Shown in pieces: positions 49,143 to 60,518 of a stretch of 64,000 bases of DNA (position 1 is its first letter; the number at the start of each line of letters is the position of its first letter). The notes beneath the pieces are model-generated. The model was not told where the DNA came from, searched no databases, and saw only the letters and a list, made by a program, of their open reading frames with translations. The DNA lies in assembly GCA_037179335.1 (NCBI GenBank), contig JAKZHN010000025.1, positions 1-64,000 of the forward strand. The letters are read 5' to 3'. A program made the translations under genes and the position numbers. The stretch is from Cyclaneusma minus. Its lineage: Eukaryota > Ascomycota > Leotiomycetes > Marthamycetales > Marthamycetaceae.

Positions 49143-49734
49143 GTCGAGCTTCACCTCCACATACACAATACGGACTTCACCGCACTCCACGAAGATACGA
49201 TCACGGACCAACCTGACCTCCAGCTTCACACTCTCGGTACCACGCTCCTTCATGTCTCGCCAAGAAGCCAGAGCTTCAGCTACAGCGGTCTGCATTTTCG
49301 AGTCATGTGCTGCTCGCATTTCATGTCATAGTGCATCGAGGAGCTGGACATGAATCTACATCTACATGCCGAGAAGGATCCCTTCAACCCTCCATCTGTT
49401 CACTCCGTCAATACCGAACAGAAGCTTCCGCCAAGGCTACTTCGTTCCAGCACTGTTGACTACTACGGCTCTGGGGGTTCCAGTGTGGCTGCTCTTGATG
49501 TTTGCCACCATGGTCAGGTTCCAGACCAACTATTACCGATGTCGGTGTCCTTCTCGTGGGTAAGTTCCCACTTCCCTTTCTTTATTGGAAGAAGTCGATG
49601 CTAACCTTCAAGTTCCAGGTCAACAACTAACGGTGTCGCACGGGGGACGACGAGCTTCCACCTGTACGTGGTGTCACCTACGAACCTCCAGCTGCTTTGC
49701 AGTCTGGAGAGCCAAGAGAAGCTCGTTTTTGGGA

Positions 49735-49850
49735 ATTTTGGAGGTTGCGGAGTCTTGGACTTTCTGGAACTTCTGGAGTTCTTGGATCTCTTTTTGGAAT
49801 TCTTGGAAATCTTGGAGCTTTTGGATTTCTTTTGGATTTCTTGGGACTTT
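49735..49850. repeat. Imperfect TTCTTGGA-type tandem repeat
   Basis: Degenerate copies of TTCTTGGA/TTCTGGA/TTTTGGA, giving Leu/Phe-rich readings on the plus strand and Lys/Ser-rich ones on the minus strand. Likely slippage within the decayed gene. Confidence 0.65.
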
Positions 49851-52004
49851 TCGAATTGATGGTGGCTGGATTTAGTCCCGGACAATCGTAAGTTCTTGCT
49901 CTCCGTTTTGGTTCCCGAGCTTGACACACTGACTCCAACATTCAGCGCGAAAACAGCTCCCCAGTTTCGTCACACTTCACCCCGCAATATCTCAAATGTT
50001 CTACCAACCTCGTGAACGTGGTGAAGTACGCCTACGACCAGCGAGCCCGTTGGGACTTGCGGAACGTTTAGCTCTACAACTCTGCCACGATCCGATCATG
50101 AGCCATCCACTTCCAATGCGACCCAAACTTGGGGTTCAGAACCAAAACCGCTGATTCGAAATTCCGCGTCTAGATCAAGATTTCCGATATCAAGATGACC
50201 GGCACCATGTACTTCCACAGCATCGGAGAGGGCTTTCGAGGCGCCTTGTCGTCTGGCCATGGACTGGCTGGATAGCTATGATGCGGGCTGTGATTCAAGG
50301 CGGCCATTCCCATAATTTGAGCAGGTTCAAGGACTCATTCGCCACGGGTCTCCGTAAGCTGGAAATCAACATTCCGCGTGATGGTCCGCCTGACCTGATC
50401 GGCAACGTCCAAGGCGACATTCTGGCCCCCGTCCGGTGCTTCGCCCATATGTCATCTATGGTGGCACCTCTGGGTTGTGGGGATAACAACCGGCCCCTGG
50501 CCATCCCGTACTTCAGCTTTCCCTTCCGGACGCTGATGGAATGGTGGATGTGGTGACGCTACCGTATGTAAGCTTCTTCTCCAACCCCTTAAACTTCCTC
50601 TTGGTTGCTTGATATTGCAACTCATGAATGTTTTTCTAACAATGTTTTAGGGAACTACAAAGGCTGATAGCCAGCGCCAGTGGGCATGTACGAAGCCTGG
50701 ATATGCAATCGATCGTGACGGCTCTGTCCTACCGATGTTGTACGGTAGCTCCGCTCCCCTGGTTCTGAAGCTCGGTCCGAAGCCCATGCTGTTTGGTCAT
50801 CATGCAACATCATCGACTGAAGAAGGATGGAAACGGCTCGGACCATAAATGCGCGCCCAGATCTCTTCTCCCTTACCTTCTCCAAATTCCACAACTCAAT
50901 TGTGTCGACACGAATCCGCACCATGTCAGACTGGTGGTCCTCATCCACTGGAGTCATCCAAGCTGTACAGCTTTCCGATCTCTTGCTGGACCGCCCGCGA
51001 TGCCAAAACCGCTGCTGAGAACGAGAAGATGAATGCCGAAACTGAGCTACACACTCCCGCCGCTCACGAAGCTCTCTCTGGCCGTGAGGTTGCCCAAGCC
51101 AAGGCCGCTCACTGCTACCGCTTCGACTGCCGCTTCAACTATCGACTCGGCTACCGCTACCGCTTTTGCTATGGCCGATCTGGCTATGGCTGTGGATAGA
51201 GATGCCAACGACAAAGAGAACCGCACTTTGTCTGGTTAGGAGCTTGTATGCTAGTGATGCTTTCTGTGGTGCACACTCGAAACGACAAAATAGTGTGGAA
51301 ACCGGATGGTTCTTGGATGCTGCTCGCCAGCCCAAAGGCCTGGCGCGGAACTCAAGGCGTCTGGCAATGTCTTTCGTACCAAGCCGGTCAAGCGCGCAAC
51401 CCGAGACTGATCTCCACGACCGCCACTCGCCTGCCTCCCGGTTCTTCTGCTTCTTGATTGGTTTCTCCTCGTCGTCGTTTAGGGCATTGCTCCTGTCCTT
51501 CCTCTCTACCTTGGTCTAGATGGGATGGCCCTCTCAATCAAAACGAAGCAACCATCCGGCCGCGATTTTCACTGGACCTGATCAAAAAGGAGATGTCGAG
51601 TTTCGATACCACGGCGCATCAAAAGGTCCGAAGGGAATCGTATTGCACGATGCCACCCCCCAAGCCCCAAGACCACTACACCGGCGAGCGTTGGTGCCAA
51701 GACGACGCCATGGCTACTGACTTTACGGCCTCCCATACTAAATGCGGAGGCAAACTGATATTGACTGGAATTCGCCGTCCAGCTGGGGTACCGCCCCCCA
51801 AAATACTCCTTCGAGCTGCCGTCCCGCTGCCATCAGGCCGCAAGCAGAAGAAACAAGGGCCAGCATGTCCAGCTCGACTGGGAGAGAGTATGACTGAGTT
51901 CGTTGATGCTCGTCGTCATCTCGACCGTGTTCTCCGGCGCCTGGTATCTCTCTGATGTCTTCAATGTCAATGTCTTGGAGTACCTCCGCCAGTACACTGC
52001 ATTT

Positions 52005-52078
52005 TTGTCTGTCTCTTGTCATTTGTCCAAAACCTCAGAGCACTCTGTTCCCTTCATGAGAGCTGGGAAAGCTGCTAA
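52005..52078 (+). repeat. 74-bp direct repeat, copy 1
   Basis: Nearly identical to 52,662-52,735, with about three substitutions, over TTGTCTGTCTCTTGTC... to GCTGCTRA. No splice or transposon ends seen at the borders. Confidence 0.9.
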
Positions 52079-52661
52079 GCCGACACCAGCTATGACGACT
52101 ATGAGATCAAGGAATTACTTCTTGACGAGTTCTCGATCTACCTACCCGGCAAACTTTGGAGCGTTACCGAGTTCCGGAGGCCGCCTCTGGCGAATTGGCC
52201 CAACCAATTCAGAACAAAATCCCATGCAATTGACCGAAGACTCGCTCACTTCGCCAGGCTCTGCGATTACCGAGTCTGTAATACCACGAGAGAAGATTCC
52301 AGTGGTGGCTTCCAGCTAGTTTCTCTTCACGATCTGGCGACCGGCGACGGTAAATCTCTCTTTTACTTTGACGGTATTCTGAGCGTTGGCAACTCAAAGC
52401 GCTACGTCCAAGGTGTGCCTTTCAAAATATGCCAGATTGGCAACTGTGGAAAAGACAGACACACACGGCGGGAAGATCTGGATCCTGTCACAGTTACGGG
52501 GCGATGAAGACGTGTTCTACATGCTTGGCGAGCCGTCTCCCGAATATCTGGCCAAACTCCAATCTTGTTGCGCAAGCCGCTTACTTTCCCCACCCCCTCC
52601 GCAACTCGAGCACAAAGGAGTCGAGGGTCGTCCTCGCTCTCTATGTTCTTCCACTACAGAC

Positions 52662-52735
52662 TTGTCTGTCTCTTGTCGTTTGTCCAAAACCTCAGAGCAC
52701 TCTGTTCCCTTCATGAGAGCTAGAAAAGCTGCTGA
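52662..52735 (+). repeat. 74-bp direct repeat, copy 2
   Basis: Copy of 52,005-52,078. It lies inside a stretch of about 270 bp (52,613-52,884) that is absent from the related locus at 59,560-59,670. Confidence 0.9.
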
Positions 52736-52890
52736 AATGTGCTCACGCCCAACAGACCTTTCAGCTAAGGAAAACAAAGAATTCCCTGAGTTTGCGCCGC
52801 AAAATCGAAGCTCGCGCCCCATAGCCCGGATTTTTCTACGTGACCGATACTTCAATATCAACAGCGCATCATCCATTCTCAGCCTCCAAC

Positions 52891-53536
52891 ATGGATCGCT
52901 TCAAGATCACCGATTCGAAGAGCCGAGGCTCAACCAACAGTACTGATCATTCAGCAAGTGGGACATCAGTTTGGAACCTAATCAGTTCCAGCTGGCCACT
53001 CGGATGATTCAGTTCCCGGCCCACTAGGTGATCGCGACGCATTTGTAGCCCGCGAGTACCAGCTCCGAAGCCCAGCAGTCATATGGAGAGACGTCAAGCC
53101 TTCCGCTTTGACGGGTCTTGTTCTTTTCATTGCCTTTGTCGCTGGTATTGTCTACACGCTGGGCAAAGTCCTACGATACGATAGGCTCAGCGAGTTTCTA
53201 TCCGTCCAAGCAATTCCAAGTACCTCGAACACCCTTTTCGAACTCCATTACGCCAATATCCATGTCCCAAAGTGTGACGAATGCGAGCACGATGACCAAC
53301 ACAGGATTAAGAGGCATTGGGACGATTGCGTGACGTTTCCTGGATTTATGACAGTCAGTGGACTTCAACTCTACCGGCTTGCGACGCTGGTCCCAAGTGA
53401 CGTTCGGCACCACGCCTGGGCAATATGGAGCAGAGGGATGATTTGCGAAGGTTACTCCACCGAAGAGTTCCTGGAATACCTCGAGACTTCCAGCCAAATG
53501 ATGGATGGCATTCTTCTTCCGAATGTACATGGATAG
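52891..53536 (+). pseudogene. Hypothetical single-pass membrane protein, frameshifted
   Basis: ATG at 52,891 (MDRFKITDSKSRGSTN) opens a frame that stops at 52,980. A second frame, open from about 52,960 to the stop at 53,536, continues with a hydrophobic segment (TGLVLFIAFVAGIVYTLG) and a hydrophilic domain with CDECEHDD. One frameshift at about 52,970 would join them, so this is a broken gene of roughly 215 codons. The N-terminus is shared with the small gene at 59,620. Family unknown. Confidence 0.4.
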
Positions 53537-53798
53537 AGATGGCGTTTACTGCTCTGCCCGCACGGCTGTGACTACCGCTCAAGGCAGTACTGATCACATG
53601 ATTCAGAACTCCACTCCCTCCTTCGTCGAACTCTTGACTCGTTTCCAAGCCAAGAACAATGGCAAATTACCTTCCAGTATTGTCTACATGCGCGACGGAG
53701 TGTCCGAGAGCGAGTATGATCAGATCAAGGTACTTCTCCTACTATTATCCCTCAGTTGGCTGGCTTTCAGGATTCAAATTGCTAACGCACAAGTCCAG
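53529..53798 (+). pseudogene. Argonaute PIWI-domain fragment 1
   Basis: The exon 53,529-53,729 reads MDRDGVYCSARTAV, then FQAKNNGKLPSSIVYMRDGV followed by SESEYDQIK. NGKLP..I..YRDGVSE is a hallmark of the Argonaute PIWI domain. It ends at a good intron (53,730-53,798: GTAC, CTAAC, CCAG), but the downstream sequence does not continue the domain. Active Argonautes bind small RNAs in RNA silencing. This piece is too short to be functional. Confidence 0.65.
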
Positions 53799-54034
53799 GA
53801 CTTGACCACCAGACACGCGCCCCTTCCATGCAGACGCCTGCTCGCAGGTCTGATACGGTCATTCGCGGCAGTGATGGATCATGGAGACTGGAAACGTCCA
53901 ATGGCCAATCAAGGAGGATCGTCTGTGTTGACTCGTGGCTTGAGGAGATGTGGAATTTGGTAGAGCAGAAGGCCGATCGTTGCAAGCGGCATGCATTGAA
54001 GTCTACAAGACCGCAAACTGGCTCGGAGGGACCG

Positions 54035-54158
54035 TCGTACACCTACTACATGTTGCTCGGGGATTTTGCGGACATTGAGAATACTCTGTCAGATAAATAG
54101 TATATAGAAAATACAAAACAGTTGAAACTAGCCGGGTCCCACCCGAGCATTGAGTGAC
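54035..54158 (+). repeat. Gene-junction repeat, copy 1 (partner 61,425-61,543)
   Basis: Shared words include ACATGTTGC, AGATAAATA, ACAGTTGAAACTAGCCGGG and TCCCACCCGAGCATTGAGTGA. In both copies it follows the end of one gene remnant and precedes the start of another, so it looks like a duplicated 3' end plus intergenic spacer. Confidence 0.8.
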
Positions 54159-54334
54159 TATGTGAACAACACAAGTCAGCACTCCCGTGCCGCGACGCGT
54201 TTACCTTCACTGGTTGGGACCTGGAACACCTACACACAGCAAACCAATCACCTACGACATACGGTGGCTGACTGGCTCCTGCTGCTCAAGCCAATTTCTC
54301 GGCTTCTGGCAGTCGAAATACACAAGCGCTCAGC

Positions 54335-54779
54335 ATGACCGAATTCCTAGCTCTCACCCAGGTAAGTTCCATTCCCCCTTCAAACTCCTATTAACCTCAC
54401 CATAACTATTACTTTTCCTCGCCATTTGGCGTCATTCAGAGAGATCCGAAGCTAACTCACTATGACACAGAAAGCCAAGGAGATCGTGTCGATCTGGCTG
54501 GCCTCTGTGCCCCTGGACGTGGTGGACGACCCTAGCTGTGACAGTCGTCCATCCGTCCTCAGTGCACTCAAGTCGGATGGTTTCCGAAAAAGTCCGACTA
54601 CGCCTATGTCTAATCGCGTGTTCGCTGTCAAGAATCCTCGCAACCCGCACAAGGGCGACAAGGACCGCCTGCGAAAACCTCGAGAGGTCGAGCTGCTGAA
54701 GGCTTTGGGCAAGTCTGACCACATCATCCAAGATGCTCCCACCAAACTACAGCGGACAGCTCTGTACAACATCGACTAA
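54335..54779 (+). CDS. Small intact hypothetical gene (111 aa)
   Basis: Exon 1 54,335-54,361 (MTEFLALTQ), intron 54,362-54,470 (GTAAGT, CTAAC, ACAG), exon 2 54,471-54,779. The join is in frame and ends with TAA after YNID. The protein is basic in its second half (KNPRNPHKGDKDRLRKPREV) and rather hydrophobic at the start. No family recognised. It may be a truncated but still open remnant of the gene debris around it, since it follows the gene-junction repeat at 54,035. Confidence 0.45.
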
Positions 54780-54920
54780 TCTCGCCGCATCCGAGAAGTC
54801 CATTGCAACAACGTCCCTGATCCTCACCTGCGCCCTGTCTTTGCGCGCGTACTCTTGAACAGACTCACCACCAAGTTACGCAAATAGCGATGACACCGAC
54901 AACTCAACTCGACTTACTTC

Positions 54921-55025
54921 ATGAGGCGAACTCCGACTCCAATCCAGTCGTATGTTCTGCCCGCAGTCCTCAAGGGCCATGATGTGGTTGTGTTCCAATG
55001 CCAATCTGGAGCCACCTCACAGCAG
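54921..55025 (+). pseudogene. DEAD-box RNA helicase fragment (Q motif, broken Walker A)
   Basis: Reads RRTPTPIQSYVLPAVLKGHD followed by VVVFQCQSGATS. The first part is the Ded1-type Q-motif region. The second sits where motif I (AQTGSGKT) should be but lacks the GSGKT needed to bind ATP. No downstream DEAD or SAT motif follows in frame. It is a decayed fragment. Confidence 0.6.
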
Positions 55026-56246
55026 CTTCACCAGCTCACAACAAACTTGAAGAGCGTCAGCGAATCATGGGAATGTTCATGGCTAACGCAACTGCCTGAG
55101 CTTTGGCAGCGCATATCGTGCCACAATCCATACTCCATCCACTGCAAAACATGGATCGAGTCAAGCTATTCACCTTTGAAGGCGTCCCAAAATCCACTTC
55201 CTGCGCACTCTCAGACTTCGTCCCACCAGCCTCGAAGAACCTGCTCCTGGATGTGCAGTGCGTCAGATCCTGTCAAGACTGGAAAGTTGATCACAGCAAT
55301 GCTTTATCTGTCGACAAGGTACAACAAGGCCTAAAGCTATACAAACCAAGGCTAACATAGACAAAAGCTATGTCCATCTCGAGACCAACAATTCCCTGCG
55401 ATTCGTAGCTGACCAGCGCGGGTACAGATGACAGTTGACGACCCGCGGTAGAAACGGCCGCGGCATCGAACGCAAACGGGTCATTTTCTGCTACCGTTCG
55501 ATGCTGCGGCCGTTTCCTCTGTGGGTGAACCACCTAAATTGAGAGTCTAACCGTCCGAGCTTATCATTTCTCTTGGAAGCATCCTTGGTAACTACCGCGA
55601 ATGCTATTTGGAGGCCACCGCCGCCTTCTTGGGAAACAGGTCTCATTTCGTGACGATTACCGCTTCCCACTTGACCCTCACATCCTGAAGGGCACAAGTT
55701 CTCGAGGTCCAACTCTGAGCCGCTCAAGGCTGGGCCGTCGTTGTCACGGATGAATGTGTGAACCAAGCGCAAGTTCTCAACTTCATGCAAGTCTTCATCC
55801 CGCAATACATCGGCCACGGCGGCGAAGTTGGCAACAAGATACCCCAGATCCTCATTCATTCGGCCAGGCCGGCGGCCATGCCCTCGTCGCCTTCGATCCG
55901 GGACACGTTGAAGAAGCTGAGCGTCTCATACATCATGGATGCCCGCGAATGAAGCACCAACCAGGTACACGACCTCAAATGGCAAGCGCAACGCCCCTGT
56001 CAACACCGGGCTTCCCCAGATCTTGGCAAATGGAATACTGGAAAATCGGGAGAGCACTTCGACATTCAGGAGCTGCTTATTCTCCAGACTTCAAAATCGC
56101 GGGATGATTGATAACAGTGACACGAAAGACTGACTGATGTCTGAGATATTGAGATTTACAAAACAGCTGCAGGAGCAGTCTTGCAGTGCTTCGAGGACGT
56201 TCACATGTCCAGAGACAGGGAGGAGTAAGGGACGAGCGATGGGCTT

Positions 56247-56711
56247 ATGCTCAGATGCCGATTCTTACACCGTGGTGTTGAAAGGCCAGCCGGCTTTAAA
56301 AGTCTGCCGTGTCTGCCAGGGAATTTGCGTGGTGTGCAAGAAGTTTGTGCACAACAAAGGAGAGTCGCGTCGCGGGCTGGCTCGGGCCACAAGGATTCCC
56401 ACGGCCTGGGCTCGTCCCAACGCGTACGGCTGTGTCTGTTCCTGCCGGCTTGCTACGTTCAATCCGTGCTTGTCCAATTGGATGCTTGGTGCCACCAAAG
56501 CCATGGTACGTACGACACCCATCTCACTTGAAGCTTTATCAAATATTTAACTACTGATACTGACTGTTCTTGTTTAGACACGATTGCTCTCCAAATTTGC
56601 AAAACTTGTGGCCTTCGTCATTCAGCTGGCAAATGCCCTGGCGACGCAGCTGCCCAATCTGCCGACTCCTCCTCCCCTGGCATGACACGTGATGAATCTG
56701 GAAAATCATGA
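56247..56711 (+). pseudogene. Zinc-knuckle-like fragment with intron
   Basis: Intron 56,506-56,577 (GTACGT, CTGAC, TTTAG). The exon after it reads CKTCGLRHSAGKCPG, a C-x2-C-x4-H-x4-C zinc-knuckle pattern, and ends at TGA 56,711. The upstream exon is open in all three frames, so the true frame is unclear; another frame holds a second cysteine cluster (CRVCQGICVVCKKFVH). Parent gene not identified. Confidence 0.35.
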
Positions 56712-57070
56712 ATAGGTCACCAATAACCCACGGAAAGACCCCGGTTCCTACCAACATCCTCCACGGCATCGTGATTGCGCACTGCTACCAGTACATGTGC
56801 TCCACTACGTCCAACGAAATCGATGGAGATTGGGCATTGCTGTGTGTTGAATTCCAAGATCCAACCGAGCTCCCAAGCTATGTGAAGCTGCCCAACGAGC
56901 TGAAGGACGCGATCTGGCAAAGAGTCCCCCAGGAGCCACGCCTAATCTCCTCGACTTTCTTCTTACATCTCCACACAACTCCCGACTCCTCTCGAGTTGT
57001 TTCCACTTTCGATCCCACTCGAATAACACGATTACCAGACGCAACAGCTTGGTATTGCGTGCTCAGCTAA
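56708..57070 (+). CDS. Hypothetical ORF with 2EXR-like motif (120 aa)
   Basis: ATG-started frame ending at TAA 57,070. Residues around 60-80 (VKLPNELKDAIWQRVP) resemble the LP-EL--IW core of the fungal 2EXR/F-box-like domain. The segment 56,733-56,813 is repeated in decayed form at 57,197-57,270, just after another ATG (57,124). It may be a fragment; expression is unknown. Confidence 0.35.
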   Translation: MNRSPITHGKTPVPTNILHGIVIAHCYQYMCSTTSNEIDGDWALLCVEFQDPTELPSYVKLPNELKDAIWQRVPQEPRLISSTFFLHLHTTPDSSRVVSTFDPTRITRLPDATAWYCVLS

Positions 57071-57928
57071 TCAATATCCGTCTACGAGATTCCTATTCAA
57101 GGTAGAATCCCGATTCCGCGAAAATGACCGACAACATGGAAGTGGAGTATAGAGGTTGGGGATGGTTTGAAGTGGATGAGAAGCTCGGTTCAAATGAAGC
57201 CCAGGTTCCTACCAACATCCCCACGGAATCCTATCCGCGCACTACTACCAGTACATGGGCTCCATACGCCTGTCTCCCTTCACCTTGCGGTGCCCTCTCT
57301 CGCGTCCAGAACCGATGACTACCAACTTCCACCTGCCAACGTCGCCGCACCTTTGCGGTCTGTCTCGACAGCTACCAACACCTTCATGTCTGCTTGTGCG
57401 CCGTCTCTGCCCGCTCGAGAGCGCCTCGAATTGCTGTTTCCGCCACCCAGCATGGGCGTTGCCACTCCACCGTATTCGTCCACTCTTTCCGAATCTTTCG
57501 ATCTCCAGATTTCCGAGGTGATTACATGCGTTACACTACGCCTGTTTCCCTTCACCCTGCCATCTACTATGGCTGTCTTCCTTCAACCCGCCATCTACTA
57601 CGCACACATGACCTCCCGCCGTGCCCTACGCTCTCGAATGGCATTTCCCGAATTTCAATGCGCCGACCTCGCAAATGGCGACATGCTCATCGCCATCGAG
57701 GTGGTCAAAGAGCGAAAGTTCAGTCCCGGTGATTTTCTCTTCGTGCAACAGAGACCGAACCGACTTGAGAGATCATACCGATGTCCCGGTACAGTCTCCT
57801 GCACCTTCTTCCACGGAGTTGGCTGAAGCGGTGGTCTGGCATGCGGCGATGGCGCCCTACTCTAACCTCATGCTGGAGCTTCTGATGATAATTTGGCGTG
57901 AAGCTGCCCATGGTTGCTCGCTCCCCCC

Positions 57929-57990
57929 ATGGCGACACCTACAAGCAGACTACATTTGGAACAGACGATACATGATCTGTTCGGCCAGCC
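57929..57990 (+). repeat. Gene-start duplication, copy 1 (partner 58,347-58,405)
   Basis: Both copies start ATGGCGACACCTACAAG and continue with TTGGAACAGACGAT and CATG. They encode MATPTS..LEQT-H-L-G. Both frames decay soon after. Confidence 0.75.
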
Positions 57991-58170
57991 TCTTGGAGCC
58001 ATCTTCAGTGGGTCAAGTGTGCCAACTAAAGCCGGGACTGCAGCCAAAAGGCGGCGGTCATCAAGGCCTCTGTCAACACGGAGCTTCCTTGGTGTCCTGG
58101 CTGTCTTGAAGAATGTCACTCGCAACGCGAGGCTTGGCTGATCATCGCAGAATCTTCGACGACCTAAACT

Positions 58171-58728
58171 ATGAAGCTGTCTGAGCTATACGGTTCGCGA
58201 GCAGTCAAGCTGGGAGCCGTGAAAATCGAGGCACTCCTTACGGCAGCATACAAGAGCCACGAAGCCGGATCAAAGCCACAGTTCCGTACTATGGAGCAGT
58301 CGCTGACAGCACTTGAAGGCTATGTCCCATACCTGTCCCATACCTCATGGCGACACCTACAAGTGAGCCATTGGAACAGACGATGCATGGTCTCCTCGGC
58401 TTGCACGCACAATTCTACGCCTTCCAGCGAATCTTGGCTACCGATGTGGGAACTTTCCAGATCATCCTCGAGTACCAAGACACCACCAAGGCCCACGGCC
58501 GAGAAAGCCTACTGGATCGATGTCATCAAGCCGGAGTTCGAACGCCAGATAAAACCCGTGACGGATGCTTTTGGGCGCTTCGATCGCGACAACCCCAGCC
58601 GCATGAACCCGCTTCCTGCCCCACGTGAAGTGATGGGAATGATCTGGTCCCTGGACCTCCGAGATCCTCCCCGAGAAACAATACCTTCTCCCCTGCTCTT
58701 CTTTCTGCAGCTGCACTCCAAAAGCTGA
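58171..58728 (+). pseudogene. Hypothetical 185-codon frame overlapping the second MATPTS copy
   Basis: Opens at ATG 58,171 (MKLSELYGSRAV). The second half of the frame (EKAYWIDVIKPEFERQIKPV) looks protein-like. In between, a different frame starting at 58,347 looks better, so a frameshift around 58,480 is likely. No family recognised. Confidence 0.3.
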
Positions 58729-58745
58729 ACACAGACTTTTTCAGT

Positions 58746-58811
58746 GTCTCGAACCTCCATCTCTTTTATGGGTCGGAAGTCTCGAACCTCCGTCTCTTTT
58801 ATGTGTCGGAA
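58746..58811 (+). repeat. Two tandem 33-bp copies
   Basis: 58,746-58,778 and 58,779-58,811 differ at two positions. Thirty-three bases keep the frame, giving an 11-residue duplication (VSNLHLFYGSE / VSNLRLFYVSE). Confidence 0.92.
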
Positions 58812-59186
58812 GTTCTTGGCCCCTGGGGGAGTCGGCGAGGGCCTGCCGCCGGCGGACGCTGAGCCCAGTGACCCACATTATGGGATACAGATGGCTCACC
58901 GTGGATGAGTCCGAGTGTTACGGACTGCTCGAGGTTCACGTCAATAAGGAGATTCTGGCGCTCAAGTTTGCTCTTCGCCCTGGAGTTCAAGACGCAGGTG
59001 CGGCTGGGTGACTCTATGGCTATGGCTAGTCGATGAAGAGTCAGCCCACATGACCTTCACATGGCATCTTCCATACGAAGATGACAGATCCGAGGGCTAA
59101 GATGGTGATGACGACTAGCCACCGATTCCAAGGCCTCTGTGATTCAAATCGAGGATTGATTCTCGATTATTTCGTCCATATTACCC

Positions 59187-59243
59187 TGCTGGCCCCCACC
59201 GACAGAAATGGGTCAGCCCAAATACGGTTGGTGGGGGCTAGCA
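59187..59243. repeat. Inverted repeat with 17-bp arms
   Basis: TGCTGGCCCCCACCGAC at the left pairs with GTTGGTGGGGGCTAGCA at the right (two mismatches), loop 23 bp. A second inverted pair, GGGCTGTG / CACAGCCC, follows at about 59,246-59,297. This could be a tiny transposon footprint or a structured RNA. Confidence 0.7.
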
Positions 59244-59559
59244 AGGGCTGTGTAGCTGCTTGCTGGAGCTTCTGCCCGGTGCTCGGCACAGCCCTGCGTG
59301 TCAGAAAGCAGCGGGAGACCGATGTTGCTCTTGTACTGGCGCCCGGGGCTTCTAATTTGACACCTGTCTGCCATACTTTCTGGCCTCCTCCTCTATGCTG
59401 GGAGCCCTGGGACTGGGAGAGCTGAGCAGGCCCGCAGCGGCGGAGGGGGGTTGAGCAGCGGTAGTTGGGCGTGGACGGCCCTTGTAGCTTGTAGACGTTG
59501 CGCATGCTTTCCTGCCATGTGGGTTGATTCGGACCATCCGGTAGGATTGCAAGCCATAC

Positions 59560-59678
59560 TCCAATCTTGTTGCGCAAGCCTACGTTCCCCACCCTCTTCG
59601 CAACTCGAGCTCGCCCAACATGGATCGCTTCAAGATAACCGGTTCGAAGAGCCGAGGCTCAACCAACCAACAGCCGTC
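59560..59678 (+). repeat. Duplicated gene-start segment (partner 52,556-52,945)
   Basis: Shares CCAATCTTGTTGCGCAAGCC, GCAACTCGAGC and ATGGATCGCTTCAAGAT with the partner. In the partner copy about 270 bp are inserted before the ATG. Confidence 0.85.
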
Positions 59679-59943
59679 TCATGCCCAAGAAAGGCGCCGG
59701 CGACCTGCACCAGCAACATCAGGACCATGGGACCAGACATACACTGCGCAAGATGCAGTCGACACTCCCGCTCGAGCAACATGGTCTCGACGTGCGCCAC
59801 CTGTAAGTCCAATCTTTGCGAATCACCCGAGATAGATCAATAACGGCGACGTGAACTGTCTCAAGTTATCCTACATTGTACCTGGAAACCTTGCTAACTT
59901 CTCTCGGTAGGATGCAAAGGTCTCCAACGAAGATGATGCTTAG
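59620..59943 (+). CDS. Small intact hypothetical gene (71 aa)
   Basis: Exon 1 59,620-59,802, intron 59,803-59,910 (GTAAGT, CTAAC, GGTAG), exon 2 59,911-59,943, in frame to TAG. Starts MDRFKITGSKSRGSTN, then a basic RRRRPAP stretch, ending DAKVSNEDDA. The N-terminal 16 residues are shared with the frameshifted membrane protein at 52,891. Unknown function; possibly a truncated family member. Confidence 0.4.
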
Positions 59944-60487
59944 CCCCATGGGCTAGCAACGCAAGCCATGCTTATTACACCGGTATTCTGGAACGAGTCG
60001 GCAGCATTCTTGAACAAGGTGGCACGGTCCCGAACATCCTCTCACGGAGAGAGACCTTTGCGGCAACGAAGACGAAGAGCCCGTCATGGCTCGGCAAGTT
60101 GGGAATGACGCGGTTGAACACGCTTTCGGATATGAGGCCTTAGCGCTTCCGTGCAATATGAATGCCCCTGGTGTTTTTGTCGGTCACACACCATCCTATG
60201 GCCTGGCTGCTTGGTGGATAGCGTCAAGCTCTACATCCTGGGCCTTCTGCAAGGCATTGGAGGAGCGCGTGGAAATCGAGAATGATTCGTAGCTCTGCGT
60301 TCCGATCCCCTGCTGTATCAGGGCAGGCACAAGTGTGACATCGACTATCACAAACAGCAGTTGTCGTGAGATCCTCCTAAATAACGGGGAGTACACGTGA
60401 TGAGACAGTGGCAGATCTGTTATTACTCGGGACGGCCATTTAAATCGAAGCAATTTCCTATGAAGCTGGAAGCGAGGAGTGCCTTCA

Positions 60488-60518
60488 ACGGCAACTAGAT
60501 GACGAGCACGTCATGGCT
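60488..60518 (+). repeat. 31-bp identical repeat (partner 60,803-60,833)
   Basis: Identical copies 315 bp apart, containing the hairpin ATGACG-AGCA-CGTCAT. Both have an in-frame TAG followed at once by ATG (AACTAGATGACG). Confidence 0.9.

Larger units (their letters stand above)
49350..52600 (+). pseudogene. Degenerate spliced gene, tentatively Argonaute-family N-terminal part
   Basis: Exon-like frames are joined by good introns at 49,560-49,618 (GTAAGT, CTAAC, CCAG), 49,888-49,945 (GTAAGT, CTGAC, CAG) and 50,568-50,650 (GTAAGC, CTAAC, TTTTAG). Frames conflict between exons and stops are common. One reading, RFQTNYYRCRCP followed across the first intron by SFHLYVV, recalls the Argonaute N domain. 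A PIWI piece lies 4 kb on at 53,529. That all this is one broken Argonaute gene is inference; 50,650-52,600 has nothing I can name. Confidence 0.3.

Noticed and set aside
57167..57826. 219-codon plus-strand frame
   Set aside because: Starts at TTG, overlaps better-supported small ATG frames and has no domain.
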